Assembly: GCA_948567375.1 (NCBI GenBank)
Contig: OX419755.1
Location: forward strand, 76,840,931-76,904,930
Source: Lunularia cruciata
Lineage: Eukaryota > Streptophyta > Marchantiopsida > Lunulariales > Lunulariaceae
DNA: 64,000 nucleotides
Direction: 5' to 3'
A program made the translations under genes and the position numbers. The notes under the pieces were generated by a model. The model ran no database searches and had not been told where the DNA came from. It saw only the letters and a list, made by a program, of their open reading frames with translations. Shown piece after piece: positions 38,601 to 51,720 of the stretch. How positions within the stretch are numbered: position 1 is the stretch's first letter; each line of letters starts with the position of its first letter.

Positions 38601-41600
38601 CATAGTCGGAAACAGCTTCCTGCAATGCTTTCCTCGCTTTATCCCTTTCCGCTGCTGCAGTAGCTGCCTCGCGTCGGGCTTCCTGCAACGATGGTGTGAA
38701 CTATAAGAGATTCTGAAGTCCAAAATATTCTGAACAAAGTTCAATGAATGATGCAGTAGATTATTGATATGCATAATTCTCTTACGAGAAGTATGTCAGT
38801 GCAGGAAGTATGAGATAGAATGAGATAGACCGAGCAAACCCAAAATACAATCGACAAATAGTGGTGTTATTTGACCCTTACCTTCAGAGCTGCCTCTTGT
38901 GCGGCCGCAAGTTCAACGTCTTTCGCTGCAGACAACTCCGCTTCCTTTTTCTGGAGAAGTGCATAAGCCCGGACTTTATATGCAGCAAGTTCGTTGGCAA
39001 TGCGAGCTGCCTGTAATTCCAGCATAAAGTTAGGTTACAATCTGAGCAAATTCAACGATTGTAGTATCGCATATTAACCGTGACCCCAATCTCAATTGAC
39101 ATATTTTCGCAGTCGTGAATGCAAAGTGATATGCTGCCCCCGTCCAGATATATAATCAACAGAGTTTCGTTATAAGCAACAAATCTCCAACATTCGGCCT
39201 AAGTAAGATTATAAACATCAGTCAGTAGTCAGAAAGAAAATACTAGATAAAGCTTGGTACCTCTAACCTCGGGAAGTGGAACAGAATTCAGTGGCATAAG
39301 ATATGCCTTTGCTGTGTACTGACCTGTTCATTCGAGGCTGCAAGATCTGCTTGCATAGCGCTCAAAGCTTGGCGCTTCTTTTCCAACTCAGACTCTAACT
39401 GGGCTGCATTTCGGTCAAACCCAGTTAGATTAGGTTATCACGACCCACTGATGAGAAATACGAAGCTGAACCCAAGGTAAAATCCATCTCCATTAATAGG
39501 GCCCTAGAAATTTGTCGACTAAGAAGTAAACCTGAAATAATATTATTGTGTAAATTCATGATGCTTTTTACCAAAAGCAGCCAAACAGCGAATGTGGGGA
39601 AGAAGTAACCTACTTCTCATTTCTGCAGACTTAGCCTCCTGCTGACGAAGAGCTTGTTCTGAATCTTCCACTTTCTTTTTAAGTTTCTCTAGGCTGGACT
39701 GCCAGGCTTCCTGTTCACTTTTCTGATGTGAAGAGAAGATTGAAAACAATAGGTTGTTAGTTACGGTGACACAGTTTACTTGCTATGCATAATTCCCAAT
39801 CTAAATAGTGTTATTACAAGTTTCCGAGTATGTAGATGATCCTTCTGTTGTGGATGTATCAAGAGTATGATCGATGGTTTAAAGCGGACTGATTGCGCAA
39901 ATGACCAGGAAAAGATTAAAGTAGAAGACATAAATCGAAGAGGGCCGATTCGTTGCAATTCAACTGTACCTGCTCATGCTCAAGGCGAGAAAGTTCCCAT
40001 CTAGCAGCTTCAAGAGATGCACCCAGGCGAGCCATTTCCCCACTGGAAGCTGCTTCCAGCTCAGCAAGCTTAGATTCCTTGGCTGATATCTCACCCTGAT
40101 ACATGTACATGTGCAACGGCTTAAAAGACTTCTCAGGGTGGTACCAGAGTCAATCAACCAACCAGTTTGATTTAGTGCTTTCTACAATTACCAACCTGTA
40201 TCTGGATTGATTTTGTGTCCGTATATTTCTTCTATCTGAGAAATCAGATTTCGGGTCTGGGTGGATTCTCTGGATAGGCAGGATCGAGGGCAGGTAAAGC
40301 AAATTGGATTCAAATGGTAAGATTCTTCGCTTATGTAATTTGCTTACTTCTCCTATGAAACGAATCTTGCGTGAAAATCTCTTTCTATCGGCACACAGCA
40401 TCGACAAGCAAAGCTTTCTTATATAGGAGGGTGTTTGTTTGGTCACTTGAGGATAGGTGCCTGACAGTCACGCACCTGCAGCGAAGAAATTGTCTCCGCC
40501 AACTTGCTACAATCTGAAACTCCATCGGCGACCTGCCCTTTCAATTCTTCAACCACCTGGAAACCCATGACAAACTCAGAACTTCTATTGCGATAAAAAG
40601 GGAATATTTAAGAAACGTCTATTTATGTGTCTCCTATCCTGCAACACCAACAGAGAAGCGAAAATTTCTGACAGTGACGAGCCAGCACACACCTTTCGAT
40701 GTTTTTCTTTCAACTCCAGCAAGGCAGCTTCGTGTTTTTCCTCTGCTTCTTTGAGCTGAGCTCCCATCTCCAAAGCCATCTGTATCAATATAACAGTCTC
40801 AGGAGCAGCTGTGGAGAGATCTCTTAGTCACCAGCATGAAAGGAAACCGTTCTCATTGATGACAAACGGTGCTTCACAAACCTGATCCTTCTCAGACGCT
40901 ATTCGTCGAGATTCTGAAAGATTGTGCTCCTTCCCTTCAAGCATTTGCCGAACTTCTTCTATTTCCTCCTTCAGCCTGGAATAGAAAATTTAGAAACTGA
41001 AAAAATGCCTTTATTGCGGATAGAAGCCCAGTGGCAGCTGGTGTCATGATGCTCTCATCACATTCCAGCCAAAACAGTTGAAATAGTGAAATGTGGATGA
41101 AGCAGAACACATTTCATTCTACTTCCACGCATCGAGCTACTTCTGTCAGCTACTCACTTGGTGTTCGTCATTCGCAGTTGTTGCCTTTCGGCACTCAACG
41201 ACCGCATTGCTTCACCAGCTTGAATTCGAGCACGCTCCAACTGATCTTGAAGGATAGCTTGCTTTGAAAGAGCTTGAGCTGCCTTCTCACCAGCTGCTGT
41301 CAGCTGAACTTCCACATCCTCTTTCTCCTATCAATTATGCACAACCAGACAACGCCTGTCAGCTCCAAGAGGTGAACAAATTCAACGTGTGGAAGCTAGC
41401 AATTTGAATCTATTATCCACGGTCCAGAGAAGTCAAGCGGATCCATTCACTGGGAGCTTGCGCACCTTTGTGACTTCCTGGATGCGCTGCTTTGCCCGTT
41501 TCTGTAGACGAGCAAACTTGGCATCAAGTTCTGCATATTTGTCGTCTCGTAACTTTGTTTCAGTCTCCAAATTGCTGCGAGCTGAAATAACCAGAGTCTT

Positions 41601-44600
41601 GACATTAGAGAAGGCAATATGCGTATTTATCAGCAATACACAAAGCTAAGTGCTGGCCATTCATACTGTTTAACACGAGAATCATAATTTCCAATCTTTA
41701 AATCTTCACCCACATCAATAACATTTGAGCAGAACTTTCAATCTTTCTCGAAATATCTTTACTACGTTTTCCGCGTCTTGCAAGTCTACTTACCATCTGC
41801 TAGTTCCTGACTTAAAGCATTAATTTTACTTTCAGCTTCAATAATTGCACTGGATAGGTGTTTGATTTGTTCTTCGGCTGCCTGCAGGGAAGCGCTGGGT
41901 TCCTCCAACTTCTCCTTCAAAAATGAAATCTCCTGCCCGGTATCCCCTACTGACGGAGTACTTTCATCCTGTGCAACATAGCCCAGGTTACCTATTTCTC
42001 TCTGAATGCTGCGAGTTTCAGAACCTTCAGATTTTAGTTCCTCCAGTTGTGAAAGAAGTGTTTGGTTTTGAGTTTTCAGCTCTGACAATTCTCTTTGAAG
42101 TGCCTTAACTTCATCACTCAAGCTCACATCGTCAACCTCTTGGGCAGTCTGGTTATCCTGGTCCAGCGGAGTTATAGGACTAGAGTCAGCAGAAGAAACG
42201 CGTTGCTGCAGAGCAACCAACTCCTCTTTCAAGTTCACAATTGCTTCGCTGCTTTTGTCCAGCTCCTCTTGCAGAACTGCCTTCTCTTCGACCAATGACT
42301 TTACTTTATCATCGATGACCTCTCGCATGTGCTGTAAAAATAAGGACGCAACATAACAAGTCATAATCTTCAATCTCGAATATCAACGTAAACGAAACGC
42401 ACAAGGTAGTGTGAGGAAGAAATTAAGTACCAGATTTACAGTTAAAGGGAAACGACATCACAGCACAGGATAGTATGAGATTCGTATTACAGTGACAATC
42501 AAGTAGACTCACCTCTGATTGATTGATAGATCCATGTCCAGCACCGTCCATCTGCAAAGCACCACCAGAACCATGAGAGTGGCACTAGATGACTTTTCCT
42601 CTGCCTAGATATCCATATATGTGCTCCTTAGCTTGATTGCCACCTTTACTGGACACAAACTACGACTTCTTCTCCAGATACTTGAACGAGAGTATTGATA
42701 TCGGTTACCAGCATGTCAATTCTTACGAGTTTTGTACGCAAGTCGGAGATTGATCCACAGTCCCGTCAGTAAATGATTGACAGGATACCAGTTCAACTGG
42801 ATGAACGGGGACCGTTGATCTGTTGGCTACTAGTAGATGCTCAAGACCACAACTTGCACTACCCTCCCATCCGTAAAGACATCGTTCTGTATACTAGCGG
42901 TGCATCCGCGAGGGGTTCAAAACATCAAGCAGCCAAATCAGGCTTCCTTATCTAGAAAGAAAAGGAACATGCAACTCCTCCTTCCATTACATTGACTGTA
43001 GCGGACAAAAAGATCTTCTACGTTGAACAACTGCGTAATGGCCAGGAAACTGTCCATTCGGGGAAAGCCTACACCTCTATGCGCACGTCTTAGCAGGTAG
43101 ACAATACTTGCTTTGAACCTTATGCTAATGCAGTGAAAACATGCTTGTTTGGCCATATTACCTCATGTAATCGAACCATCAGCTGGGACACAGCAGCCTC
43201 CTGCCCATCCTGTGCGGTTTTGCGGGCTGCAGCCATTTCTTCGATATCCTGCCCAAATTATGAGCGTACAAATCATAAAGTTTGCCCCGTGCAAAGATGT
43301 CTCCACTCTTGAACACAAAAAAGTTCAAACAACAACAATCGAGGTAGGTCCATACCTTGGTTTTTTCTCGCAACATCTTCTGTGCAGCAGAAAGAGAGGC
43401 ATTTGCCTGCTCCAGCTCCTTTGTTGTACTGAACAGAGAGGGGCTTGTTAAGAGATAGAAACTTGAAGAATCAAAAGTCTGCGTAGAACTTTAATATAAA
43501 TTACACACGGTACTGAGCACTAGGTAAACTCATGTCGATACATCGCAGATATCCTGTTGGCAGTCACGTTTTCTTCGTGCACCTGATTTGCTAACCGGAT
43601 ATTCCACTTCCAAAGGTGGGAAAACTTTTCTTGTACTTCGTGATATGGAGGCTACCTTTCATGGTCTGAGGTAAGTCTTTCGTGTTCCGAAGCTAGCCTC
43701 TCATTCTCCGAAGCAAGAGTAGCATGAGCACGCTTCGCTTCATTGCCTTCTTTAGATATGCGCTCAAGTTCGTCATGCGTAGCAGACATGCGAGCAAATG
43801 CTTCGGCTACCTGTCCTGCCGCTGCCATCAGTTGGACCTCAAGCTTCTCATTGGCCTGTGAAAACACAAGAAGAGTCTTTTTATAGTGGACCATCCAGAC
43901 ACATATAGTTGCTCATGAAACACCAGAAAAATTCTTCTGCTGCTGAGCATTAATTTATATGACGCATATTCTCTGTGCACCTTTGTCAGTTGCTCTATAC
44001 GTTGGTCACCATCTTCTTTCGCGAGCCTCAACTTTTCTTCAAGCTCCACTTTTACTTGATCTCTTTGTTTCACGATGGATCCGTTTGTCTTCTTCACTGC
44101 ACTAAACAAGTAGACAAGGTAAAGCGAATTTTCTTCACGGCGTGATGTTCTTGGAAAGTACTAATCCTCATTCATACTCGTAATTAGCAAACAGATTCAC
44201 TCACTACACATGATGACACCGACCTTGCAAGAGTGTGAACTTAATCCTGCTCAAAAGTTCAATGAGAGATACTAGCAATGTCATACTGCAATATGGTCAG
44301 AATACTTCCTGTCGCTCCACTCGCAGGTTGATATGTTCGTATGCTCCACGTGCGTTTCCACATAACATAACATCGTAAAATAGATGCGGGAGGGGATAGA
44401 AAGAATGGGAAGAGTGGAGGCGTTGTACAAGCAAGTCCGCACGCACACACAGAGATAATTACATTCGGTAATTTCGCTTTCCAAACTTTGTCTTTCTTTT
44501 AGGACTTCATCTTGGTGGCTTCGCCTAGCTTCAATCTCTGCTTTAAGCTCGGCCCGTAAGTTATCGATGATAATTTGTGAACCACCATTGTCCGAGGAGA

Positions 44601-44961
44601 GCTCAGAAAGTGATAATGGATGAGCAAACTCTCCATTAATAGTCTCCGAACTGGCTGGACTATCTCGGTGCATAGGAGAAACACCCTCGGAAGCAGCTCT
44701 CGAGTGAGCCGGTGAAGAACCACCGTTCAATTCGCTCCCAGAGTTCTGCGCAACGATCTGAGCATTAACCGTCGGGGCGGAGCCATTGAGGGCAGCTGCA
44801 GCTGCTGCTTCTGCAGCCACCGCTCTTTGCTCCGCAGCTGCAATTCTAGCTTGAAGCTCAGCCTGCTGTTTCTTCAACGCTAACTTGATTTTCTTTTTCA
44901 TGGAGGCCATATCCGCAACCAGCCTCTCATTCTCAGCTTTCAAGCGCTCCCCGGACTCCAT
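35623..44961 (-). CDS. GRIP: GRIP-domain golgin
   Basis: Long coiled-coil protein of the trans-Golgi, like Arabidopsis AtGRIP; its C-terminal GRIP domain binds ARL1-type GTPases. Predicted about 1139 aa from 26 exons: 44463-44961, 43981-44096, 43656-43855, 43356-43428, 43162-43248, 42513-42551, 41794-42331, 41466-41581, 41158-41327, 40882-40975, 40693-40779, 40476-40556, 39970-40095, 39614-39722, 39324-39403, 38882-39010, 38582-38682, 38277-38410, 37950-38047, 37570-37704, about 37418-37451, 36943-36998, 36570-36641, 36185-36232, 35939-36044, 35623-35714. All junctions are in phase; only the donor near 37418 is uncertain. Diagnostic parts are RAYALLQKKEAEL and the GRIP core DMTYLKNIILKLIETGEVEA followed by LLPVIAMLLQFSPEEV, with the conserved Tyr present. 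Met at 44961 opens a Lys/Glu-rich helix. It appears longer than AtGRIP (about 790 aa, from memory). Confidence 0.92.
37576..37602 (-). repeat. CAG microsatellite coding polyglutamine
   Basis: Nine consecutive Gln codons (eight CAG, one CAA) in a golgin exon just before Asn-Pro and the splice donor. It lies between coiled-coil segments, so length variation should be tolerated. Confidence 0.85.
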
Positions 44962-45618
44962 ATTTCTCCTCCTAGGTCAACAGACGTGCCAGATCTGCTC
45001 TCTTCACCAACGCCTTCTGATATGCACCTACTTCGCCCTCACCATGCTCCACTTTCCGATCTACATTTGTCCCTCTCCTCCAATTTCCACAATGGCAGCA
45101 ACATTTACCTCCTCCTTTCCAGGCAGATCTGCTCCAACAGAGCTCCGCAACAGAGATCCATCAGTCTAATCACATTCGCGATTTCAATTCCATAGCAGGG
45201 GTCCCCTAAACTCTTCCAACTCACAAGTCCGAGTTCAAAACCCCTACACCTGATCGCCAAACCTGGCCAACAATCCTCTCCTGGACATAAATACATCCAG
45301 ATGCTTACGTCTCAATTTCTTCGCTTCCAATTACCTCGAAAATGTAGTAGGGAAAACATTGACAGAACAAAGAGCACGCACACGACAAAAACGGGCAGAT
45401 CGTGACACCACGACTACTGCAGCATGGTAGACTTCGTAGTAGAAGTAGTAATTCGGCACGGACTCTTCTTGCGTTTGGAAGGAAGTTCTGGTGGAGGAAG
45501 GAATGAATGAAAATGAAGGAAGGAAGCACCGGGAGCAATAGGTACAAGAGACAGCACCTCCCAGTTTTCGCTCACTGTAAAGTCAGTAGACGGCACCACG
45601 AGAGGGTTGCCGTGAAAC

Positions 45619-45886
45619 CACCGTTTCCGCCAAATTTGAAGCGTAGTTCATCTAATGACCTCTCGTTGTCGTCGGAAACACTCCTTGGAGGAGGAACTCT
45701 GCTTCACCCAAGTCCTACTCTCTCCAATTGTGGCCATGATATGCCATATAACTACCATTTCCGCCAAATTCAAAGCGTGATTTCATTTGATGACTTTTCT
45801 CTTCTCCCGGAAACATATCTTGGAAGAGGAATTTGGTGAACCAGACTTCCCTCTCCAATGCTGACCTTGACCATGACCACAACTCT
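45619..45886. repeat. Diverged tandem duplication, 134-bp unit
   Basis: accgtttccgccaaattt at 45619 and accatttccgccaaattc at 45753 start two copies. They share caaat..aagcgt, tttcat/gttcat..atgac, ggaaaca..cttgga and ctctccaat blocks in order. The copies are clearly related but well diverged. They lie 660-920 bp upstream of the golgin start. Confidence 0.7.
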
Positions 45887-48140
45887 AACCATGTATGGCT
45901 ATGTGCATGACCACAGTACAAATGATTGATTACAGTAGTTTGTCATAAACCAAAGTAAATGAAAAGAATTTTGTATACCGTCTATTTCTTTTTTCTTTTC
46001 ATGAGCTATATTCATTATAAATAAACTAAAAAACGCATGTGTATCGTCTTTGTATCCTTCTATCTAGGACCAGATTGGATCAAAAAACAGAGTAGTTGCT
46101 GTCGTTGTTTTCCGACCTTATACCAGATTAGGTTATAAGGACTGTATTTGGAATCTTTATTATGTGATTTAAATTAAACTAAATCAATAAAGACTATAAA
46201 TGGTAGTCAGTAAAAGACTGTAAGCTTCTCATAAAACATGAAATATAACGTAAGAATAAGTCTATTCTCGGCTAAAGTGATGCAGTAAGGCAGATTTTTC
46301 ATATAGACTCTAATGGGGCTTAGCCCCATTTTACCTGTTTCGTCTCTGCCTTGTACTGCTTGAAGGGTCCTCCTATCCTTTGTGTTCTTTACGCGGTTGC
46401 CCTTGTTACATTTCAACTAAAGTAATGATTTTCTTTAAGTAAAAATTTTCACTTTAGATTTTATTCTAAAATTTTCACTATAAAACAAGGTTATTTCTTT
46501 TGTGTGATTTAATTTACATGAACGTGTTTTTATGCTGAAATAATCATATATTCAGTATTATATAATACGAGGACAAGAAATCTATGTTTTTCTCAAGGTA
46601 TGAATATAGAAAGGAAATTATACTTCTTTCTTTTGAAACTGGAATACTTACGAGACGAATAGAGAGATTTTTTTATAGATCATAAATCTATAAAAAAAAT
46701 TCCGAAATAGATCATAAAGTAAATAAAATAATAAATAAGGTTCTTAGAAATTTTTATTTTTATTTTATGTTTTAAACTATCATTTCATAACCAAAAATAA
46801 TTGATTGTATTTTTATTATATTCTCACCGGGCTTACCGAAGTCTTAAATCTATTTTCAAATAAAGTCATAATTTTTATATTTACCTGATGCTTATTAATT
46901 TGATCTAAAATTTCAGTTTATTTTAATAAGGTTTGAACAATAAAATTAGCAAATATTTTAGGGTAGATATAGAAGTTAATAATTCATCTTTGTTCTATAT
47001 TAAAACGCGAGAATGAATCTAAACAAAATTTTTATCTTAGTCCACTACATTAATATTTTAGTCAAAGAAACTCAAATCAGCTAAAATAAATCATGAATAT
47101 ATTTCATATATAATATTAGATAATTCAGATACTCAATCTATTATAATATTTTCAATAGGATTATAATCTAACAACCTAGTTTTATTATACTTACAATTAT
47201 TTGGATTCTTAGATTTTATTCTCACCTAGAAATTTACTGAAAGTACCATAATATGTAGTTATGTATACTATTAGCTTTTAATTGTGTTATCTTTAAAGTC
47301 TAGCAATGGCTTACTTTAAAAGTTTTGCATATAATTATATTAACTTATTGGGGTATAATGAAATTATCTATTGCTATAAAATTGATAAACCGTAAACATG
47401 TCAAATTAGTTCTTCTTTTTATTTTTTAGTTGATTAACCTTTCTTGAAAAAAATCTCATATATTATATAAATAAAATCATAGGGAAATCATTCGAAGAAT
47501 TCACTATCAGAACACTATTTAAATATTTTACTAGTATTAGTCCCGTCCATGATGCACATGGCAAAAAGACACTCTTAACATATATCGTCTCCCTCCCACT
47601 TTTTGTCCCGTCCCAAAAACAATTCCATCCATCATCTCTCCCCGTCCATGGTCTCCATCCTATTAGTAATATCACCCGTTGTCTTCATCTCTAGATATAA
47701 TTCCGTCCAAAGTCTCTATCCGTTGTCCTTGTCCCTAGGAACACTTTCGTACATCGTCCCCTAATAGGCAACAATCGCCTCTTAAGATAAATAAGATTGT
47801 ACAAGAACATCTTTAGCTATTTGATACTAATTTGAAATATTCCAAAAATATATTTTATAAAATTTATCTATAAAAGATACCTCCCATAGGCGATTGAAAG
47901 TTCTCTACATTTATTTAATAATTTTAAAATAATTTAATTACGAAAAATACAAGAAACTTATAAATTTTCATATTTAAGTTCAATAATTATTATTATTTTA
48001 ATTCTAAAATTACGGATGTGCATAAAACAGGTTCATAACCAGTTAAGATTCATTAACATTGACATTGCCACGTTTGCAGCCCCGAACGCGAAGGAGATCA
48101 CCCGCGATCGAGTCATTCCTCATCCAAGAGTATCCTTGGC

Positions 48141-48240
48141 TGCCGGATCACTCCCGTCGGGGCTCCTTCTCTCGCTTTCAGCAACGAAGTTAATTCAATC
48201 TCTGCCAAATCTCTTCGAGATGCCGGATCACTCCCGTCGG
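48141..48240 (+). repeat. Two identical 20-mers upstream of L15
   Basis: tgccggatcactcccgtcgg occurs at 48141-48160 and 48221-48240, start points 80 bp apart, 125-225 bp before the L15 start codon. It lies in a GC-richer stretch that is probably promoter or leader. The sequence does not show whether it binds a regulator. Confidence 0.65.
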
Positions 48241-48364
48241 AAACCCTTCTCATTACTAGAAAGGAGTTGGAATCTCTTCTAGCCCGACTTGAACAGGGTA
48301 CATACGGTAGATAGACACACGAGGAGGAAGAAATTGAGTGACTGTAGACGAAGGAGCTGTGGCC

Positions 48365-49784
48365 ATGGCTTCCCTGGTAGTTGCTGCCGCGGCCATCACC
48401 ACTACCGTCGCGTCCATTCCTCATGGTTACGGTCTCCAGGTGAGAGCAATTGAATTGCCTCCAGAAATTCGTATTCAGTTAAGAGTTTGGTTGGAGACGA
48501 GGCACAGGGTTCTAATTTGGTGTTGCCTCTTGCAGGGTAATGCTTTGAGCGTTAAGGGGAGTTTTGCGTCTTCGGCTTTCGTGAGCGGCCAGAAGCTGCA
48601 AAAATGTAGGTCCTCATGGGCTTTGAGGAAGAGAGTAGCTGTTGTTGTCAAGGCCAAAAGCCAGGCCCAGGCTACAGCTGAAGTGGAGATGGAAGAAGTC
48701 ACCGGTGAGTGGGAATGATTTGAATAGTTTCTGGAGGTTGCGGAGCGTTTCTGATCAGCATATTTATGTTTATTGTGTTTGATGCTCGGAATTGGACTTC
48801 GCAGAGAGGTTTCGCCTCGGGAACTTAAGCCCTCAACCAGGTTCCAGGAAGAGGAACAAGAGGAAGGGTAGGGGTATTGCCGCTGGTCAGGGTGCTAGTT
48901 GTGGTTTCGGTATGCGTGGACAGAAATCTAGGTCAGGTTCAGGTGTAAGACCTGGATTTGAAGGAGGCCAAATGCCTCTCTACAGACGGGTTCCTAAGCT
49001 GAGGGGTATTGCCGGAGGTAAGCGTTCCGCTCTGTGCTTGTGCGTTCCAAAAGTGAGTTTCACTTTCATTCGGTTAATGGAGGGTCGACGAGCGTAATCA
49101 CAAGTTTGTTGCATCATTGTGCTTAATTTTCTCATGAAAGCCTCGCATCTTTCTCGATGTCTAGCCGCCTAGAATTGCTCTGTAATCCTTACAATGAACT
49201 GAACATTTTGGGATATTTCTTCCCCTGAATCCTATTTTAAATATTCATCATATCATGTGTAATTTCATCAGGAATGGGTGCTGGGCTACCCAAGTTTGTG
49301 ACAGTGAACCTCTGTGATATTGCGGAAGTGGAGTTTGCCGAAGGAGAAGAAGTTACTCTTGAATCACTCATTGAAAGACGCGTAATTAACCCTTCCGGAA
49401 GGGACTCAAGACTAAGGCTCAAGGTCTGGATTCCTCTGGCACCTGATCAAATAGCATTTGCGTTACAGATGTCAGCGTTGATTTAATTATGCATTAGGTT
49501 CTGCTAACCTTGGGATAGGATGGATGATCTGAGGACATGCGGAGATGGCTTTTAGCCTTGATATCTGACCTTAGTAATCAACGCAGGTTCTCGGCAACGG
49601 AGAGTTAAACACAAAATTGACGATCAAAGCTGGCTCCTTCTCGGCAGCTGCGAAAGAGAAGTTGGAGGCCGCTGGCTGTACAATGGTTGATGTACCTGGA
49701 CGCAAGAAATGGTTTCCGGCCAGTTATGTGAAAAACCAAGCCCGTGCCGACGAGTACTTTGCTAAGAAAAATAGTGGAGAGTAG
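48365..49784 (+). CDS. RPL15: Chloroplast 50S ribosomal protein L15 (uL15c), nuclear-encoded
   Basis: Component of the large subunit of the chloroplast ribosome, imported from the cytosol. Predicted 268 aa from five exons: 48365-48439, 48536-48704, 48805-49017, 49272-49423, 49587-49784; all joins are in phase. Residues 1 to about 75 are Ala/Ser/Lys-rich and poor in acidic residues, as in a transit peptide. The mature part begins [14 protein letters not shown] and has the L15 core [20 protein letters not shown] followed by [18 protein letters not shown] and the rRNA-contacting [13 protein letters not shown]-terminal block has [17 protein letters not shown]. Length and organisation match plant RPL15 (about 277 aa in Arabidopsis, from memory). 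The ATG has good context (gccATGGc) and is the only one fitting a transit peptide. Confidence 0.96.
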
Positions 49785-51720
49785 GAAAGCGTAAAGATAG
49801 TATTTTAGTCATGGCTGAATATTTTTGGACTGTCATATTGACAAACACCTTGAGTAAAGTTTTACTTGTATAGGGCAGGTCTTTAACATTTGGCTATCAG
49901 GATCTTGTGACGGATCTGTAGTCTTCGCACGAAAATTTTCTTTGACCATTACTATCTCATGAGAATAAGGCGATGTCTCTGACCTTACATATTCGGCGAG
50001 TCCAAGCTTTCAAATTACTGGTAACACCGTGGTAGGAGGAATAGAGAAGACGGGTGCGTGATGCAGGGAAGGTTGGGCCTGCCGCTGGAAGATGTAGTTT
50101 TATGGTTCAAAGTATCAATATTGAACTGACCGAAAATTAATTTAACGCCAGAGGAAACTGTCTTCTAGGTGACTGAAATTTGTATGCGTTTATTCAGTTC
50201 AGGTCTTGTGAAGTGTTAGTCAGGGTCAGACAAACTTTACCTCCCTCGGAAGTGGATATGGAGTTTAGAGTAGTTGGATAGTAGGTGCCAGACCCTCGAT
50301 GAATGATTGTGAAGAGCTCATCTGTAATAGAAGTCTGGTTTCCCAAATCTGTGCCTCACGAGATTTTCCAATGGGACAATCTCCAGAGATGGTTTCCAAC
50401 AGTTTCAAACAGGTAAAAAGAGGAGAGTATAATATCCACTTACGAATCTTTCACAAGCCATGCACTGTACATCAAAGAATGGAGAAACGTAGTACTTTTA
50501 CAGTTGATACAATGATCACACACTTGTTCTCGGTAGCAATAGAACCGGGAAGAAGTGTGGCAGGAAGATGAGTTTCGCTTATCATCCACGAGGAGACCAC
50601 AAAGGAGTAGAGAACGGAGTCGAAAAGCATCACTCTTAAAGATTGAACGAAAATAATCTCGGAAAACAGCCGCAGAGTTACGTCCAGGAATGGTGCTAGA
50701 TCTCTCAACCCTCCATTATCCTGCAATTGGTAATTTAATTGGTAATCCGCAACTGATACGGCTTGTCGCTAACTTGGAAGAGCAGATGTATTACCGTCTC
50801 AATGCGATACACAAACGATCACAATGCGTGTTCCTCGTCAAGTATGCGCCTTGGGATGATTTGATACCTCCGCAATCCCACGTCGAAGTTAACAATCTCA
50901 GATCTCTACTCTACCAATAGTAAATAGAACCATCTGGGTTCCTTCTCTTAATGCAAGACACCGGAATTAAGAAAGTGATGTTTCCTTCTCAATAAATGTG
51001 GTTTCATGTTGAAAAACAATTCCATGCACCTGTCTTCCAACCAAACCTATGATGCACTTTCTCCTAATGAAAATAACACAGGGGTTGAACCTCCATGACA
51101 TTGTCAAGCACGTTCTTATCGATGGCTTTGATCTAACAAAGCTAAAACTTCTGCTCCTACTGCTTCACACTCAGAGGAATTGCCTTCTCTGGTGACAGTA
51201 GATAGTCTTTAAAACGGCTCATTTTGTTTTAGGGTCACAATGAGCCACAAGACGAGAACTCAATGCATGCCCATGAGACCTCTCAGGGGAATCGGTGAGC
51301 GTAAAAGCTTACCCATACGGTGGGCCAACACAGGGAAATGATCTATCCTCTTGCAGTCTTCTCTGTCCTCTGAATCCAATTGCCTAGATTCTATTCTTTC
51401 TAGCGATGACTCAAAAGTCTGCAGTGAGTATAAGTTAGTACTTAGCTGAATTGATTCTGATGAGCAAGTTATAGGTTAGGTTCAAATTACATTGTCCAGA
51501 TTTCTTCACCTTGTGCTTCATATCCTTCAAGCCTGCTCTCCGCCTTGTTCAGCGAAAATATTCTCTGACGTGCCCGTCTTGAGGCCCTTGAAGAGGTGTT
51601 CTCAGCTCAAGTCGAACGGGTCTGACCAGGCTGTAGAACTCTGGACCCCAGCACACGACCTCTCTTGGAGGATAGTGTTGCACATATTATCTGATTGTTG
51701 ATTCAAAGAGAGCGGCAGTA
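49785..51720. other. Convergent spacer
   Basis: Lies between the 3' ends of the L15 gene (+) and the cyclophilin gene (-). Short open frames (for example 50690-50920 and 51492-51701) show no similarity I recognise, and no structured repeat was seen. Confidence 0.55.

Larger units (their letters stand above)
44962..48364. other. Divergent spacer between golgin and L15 genes
   Basis: Contains the promoters of both flanking genes. It has a diverged 134-bp tandem duplication (45619-45886), then a very AT-rich stretch (about 45900-48000) with a small palindrome aatggggc/gccccatt (46312-46330), and a run of degenerate ccgtccat-type motifs (47540-47760). A repeated 20-mer lies just before the L15 gene. 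No gene is seen. Confidence 0.6.

Noticed and set aside
46312..46330. GC palindrome resembling a bacterial terminator
   Set aside because: It lies in plant nuclear spacer with no gene end nearby; an 8-bp stem with a 3-nt loop is too weak a signal to call.
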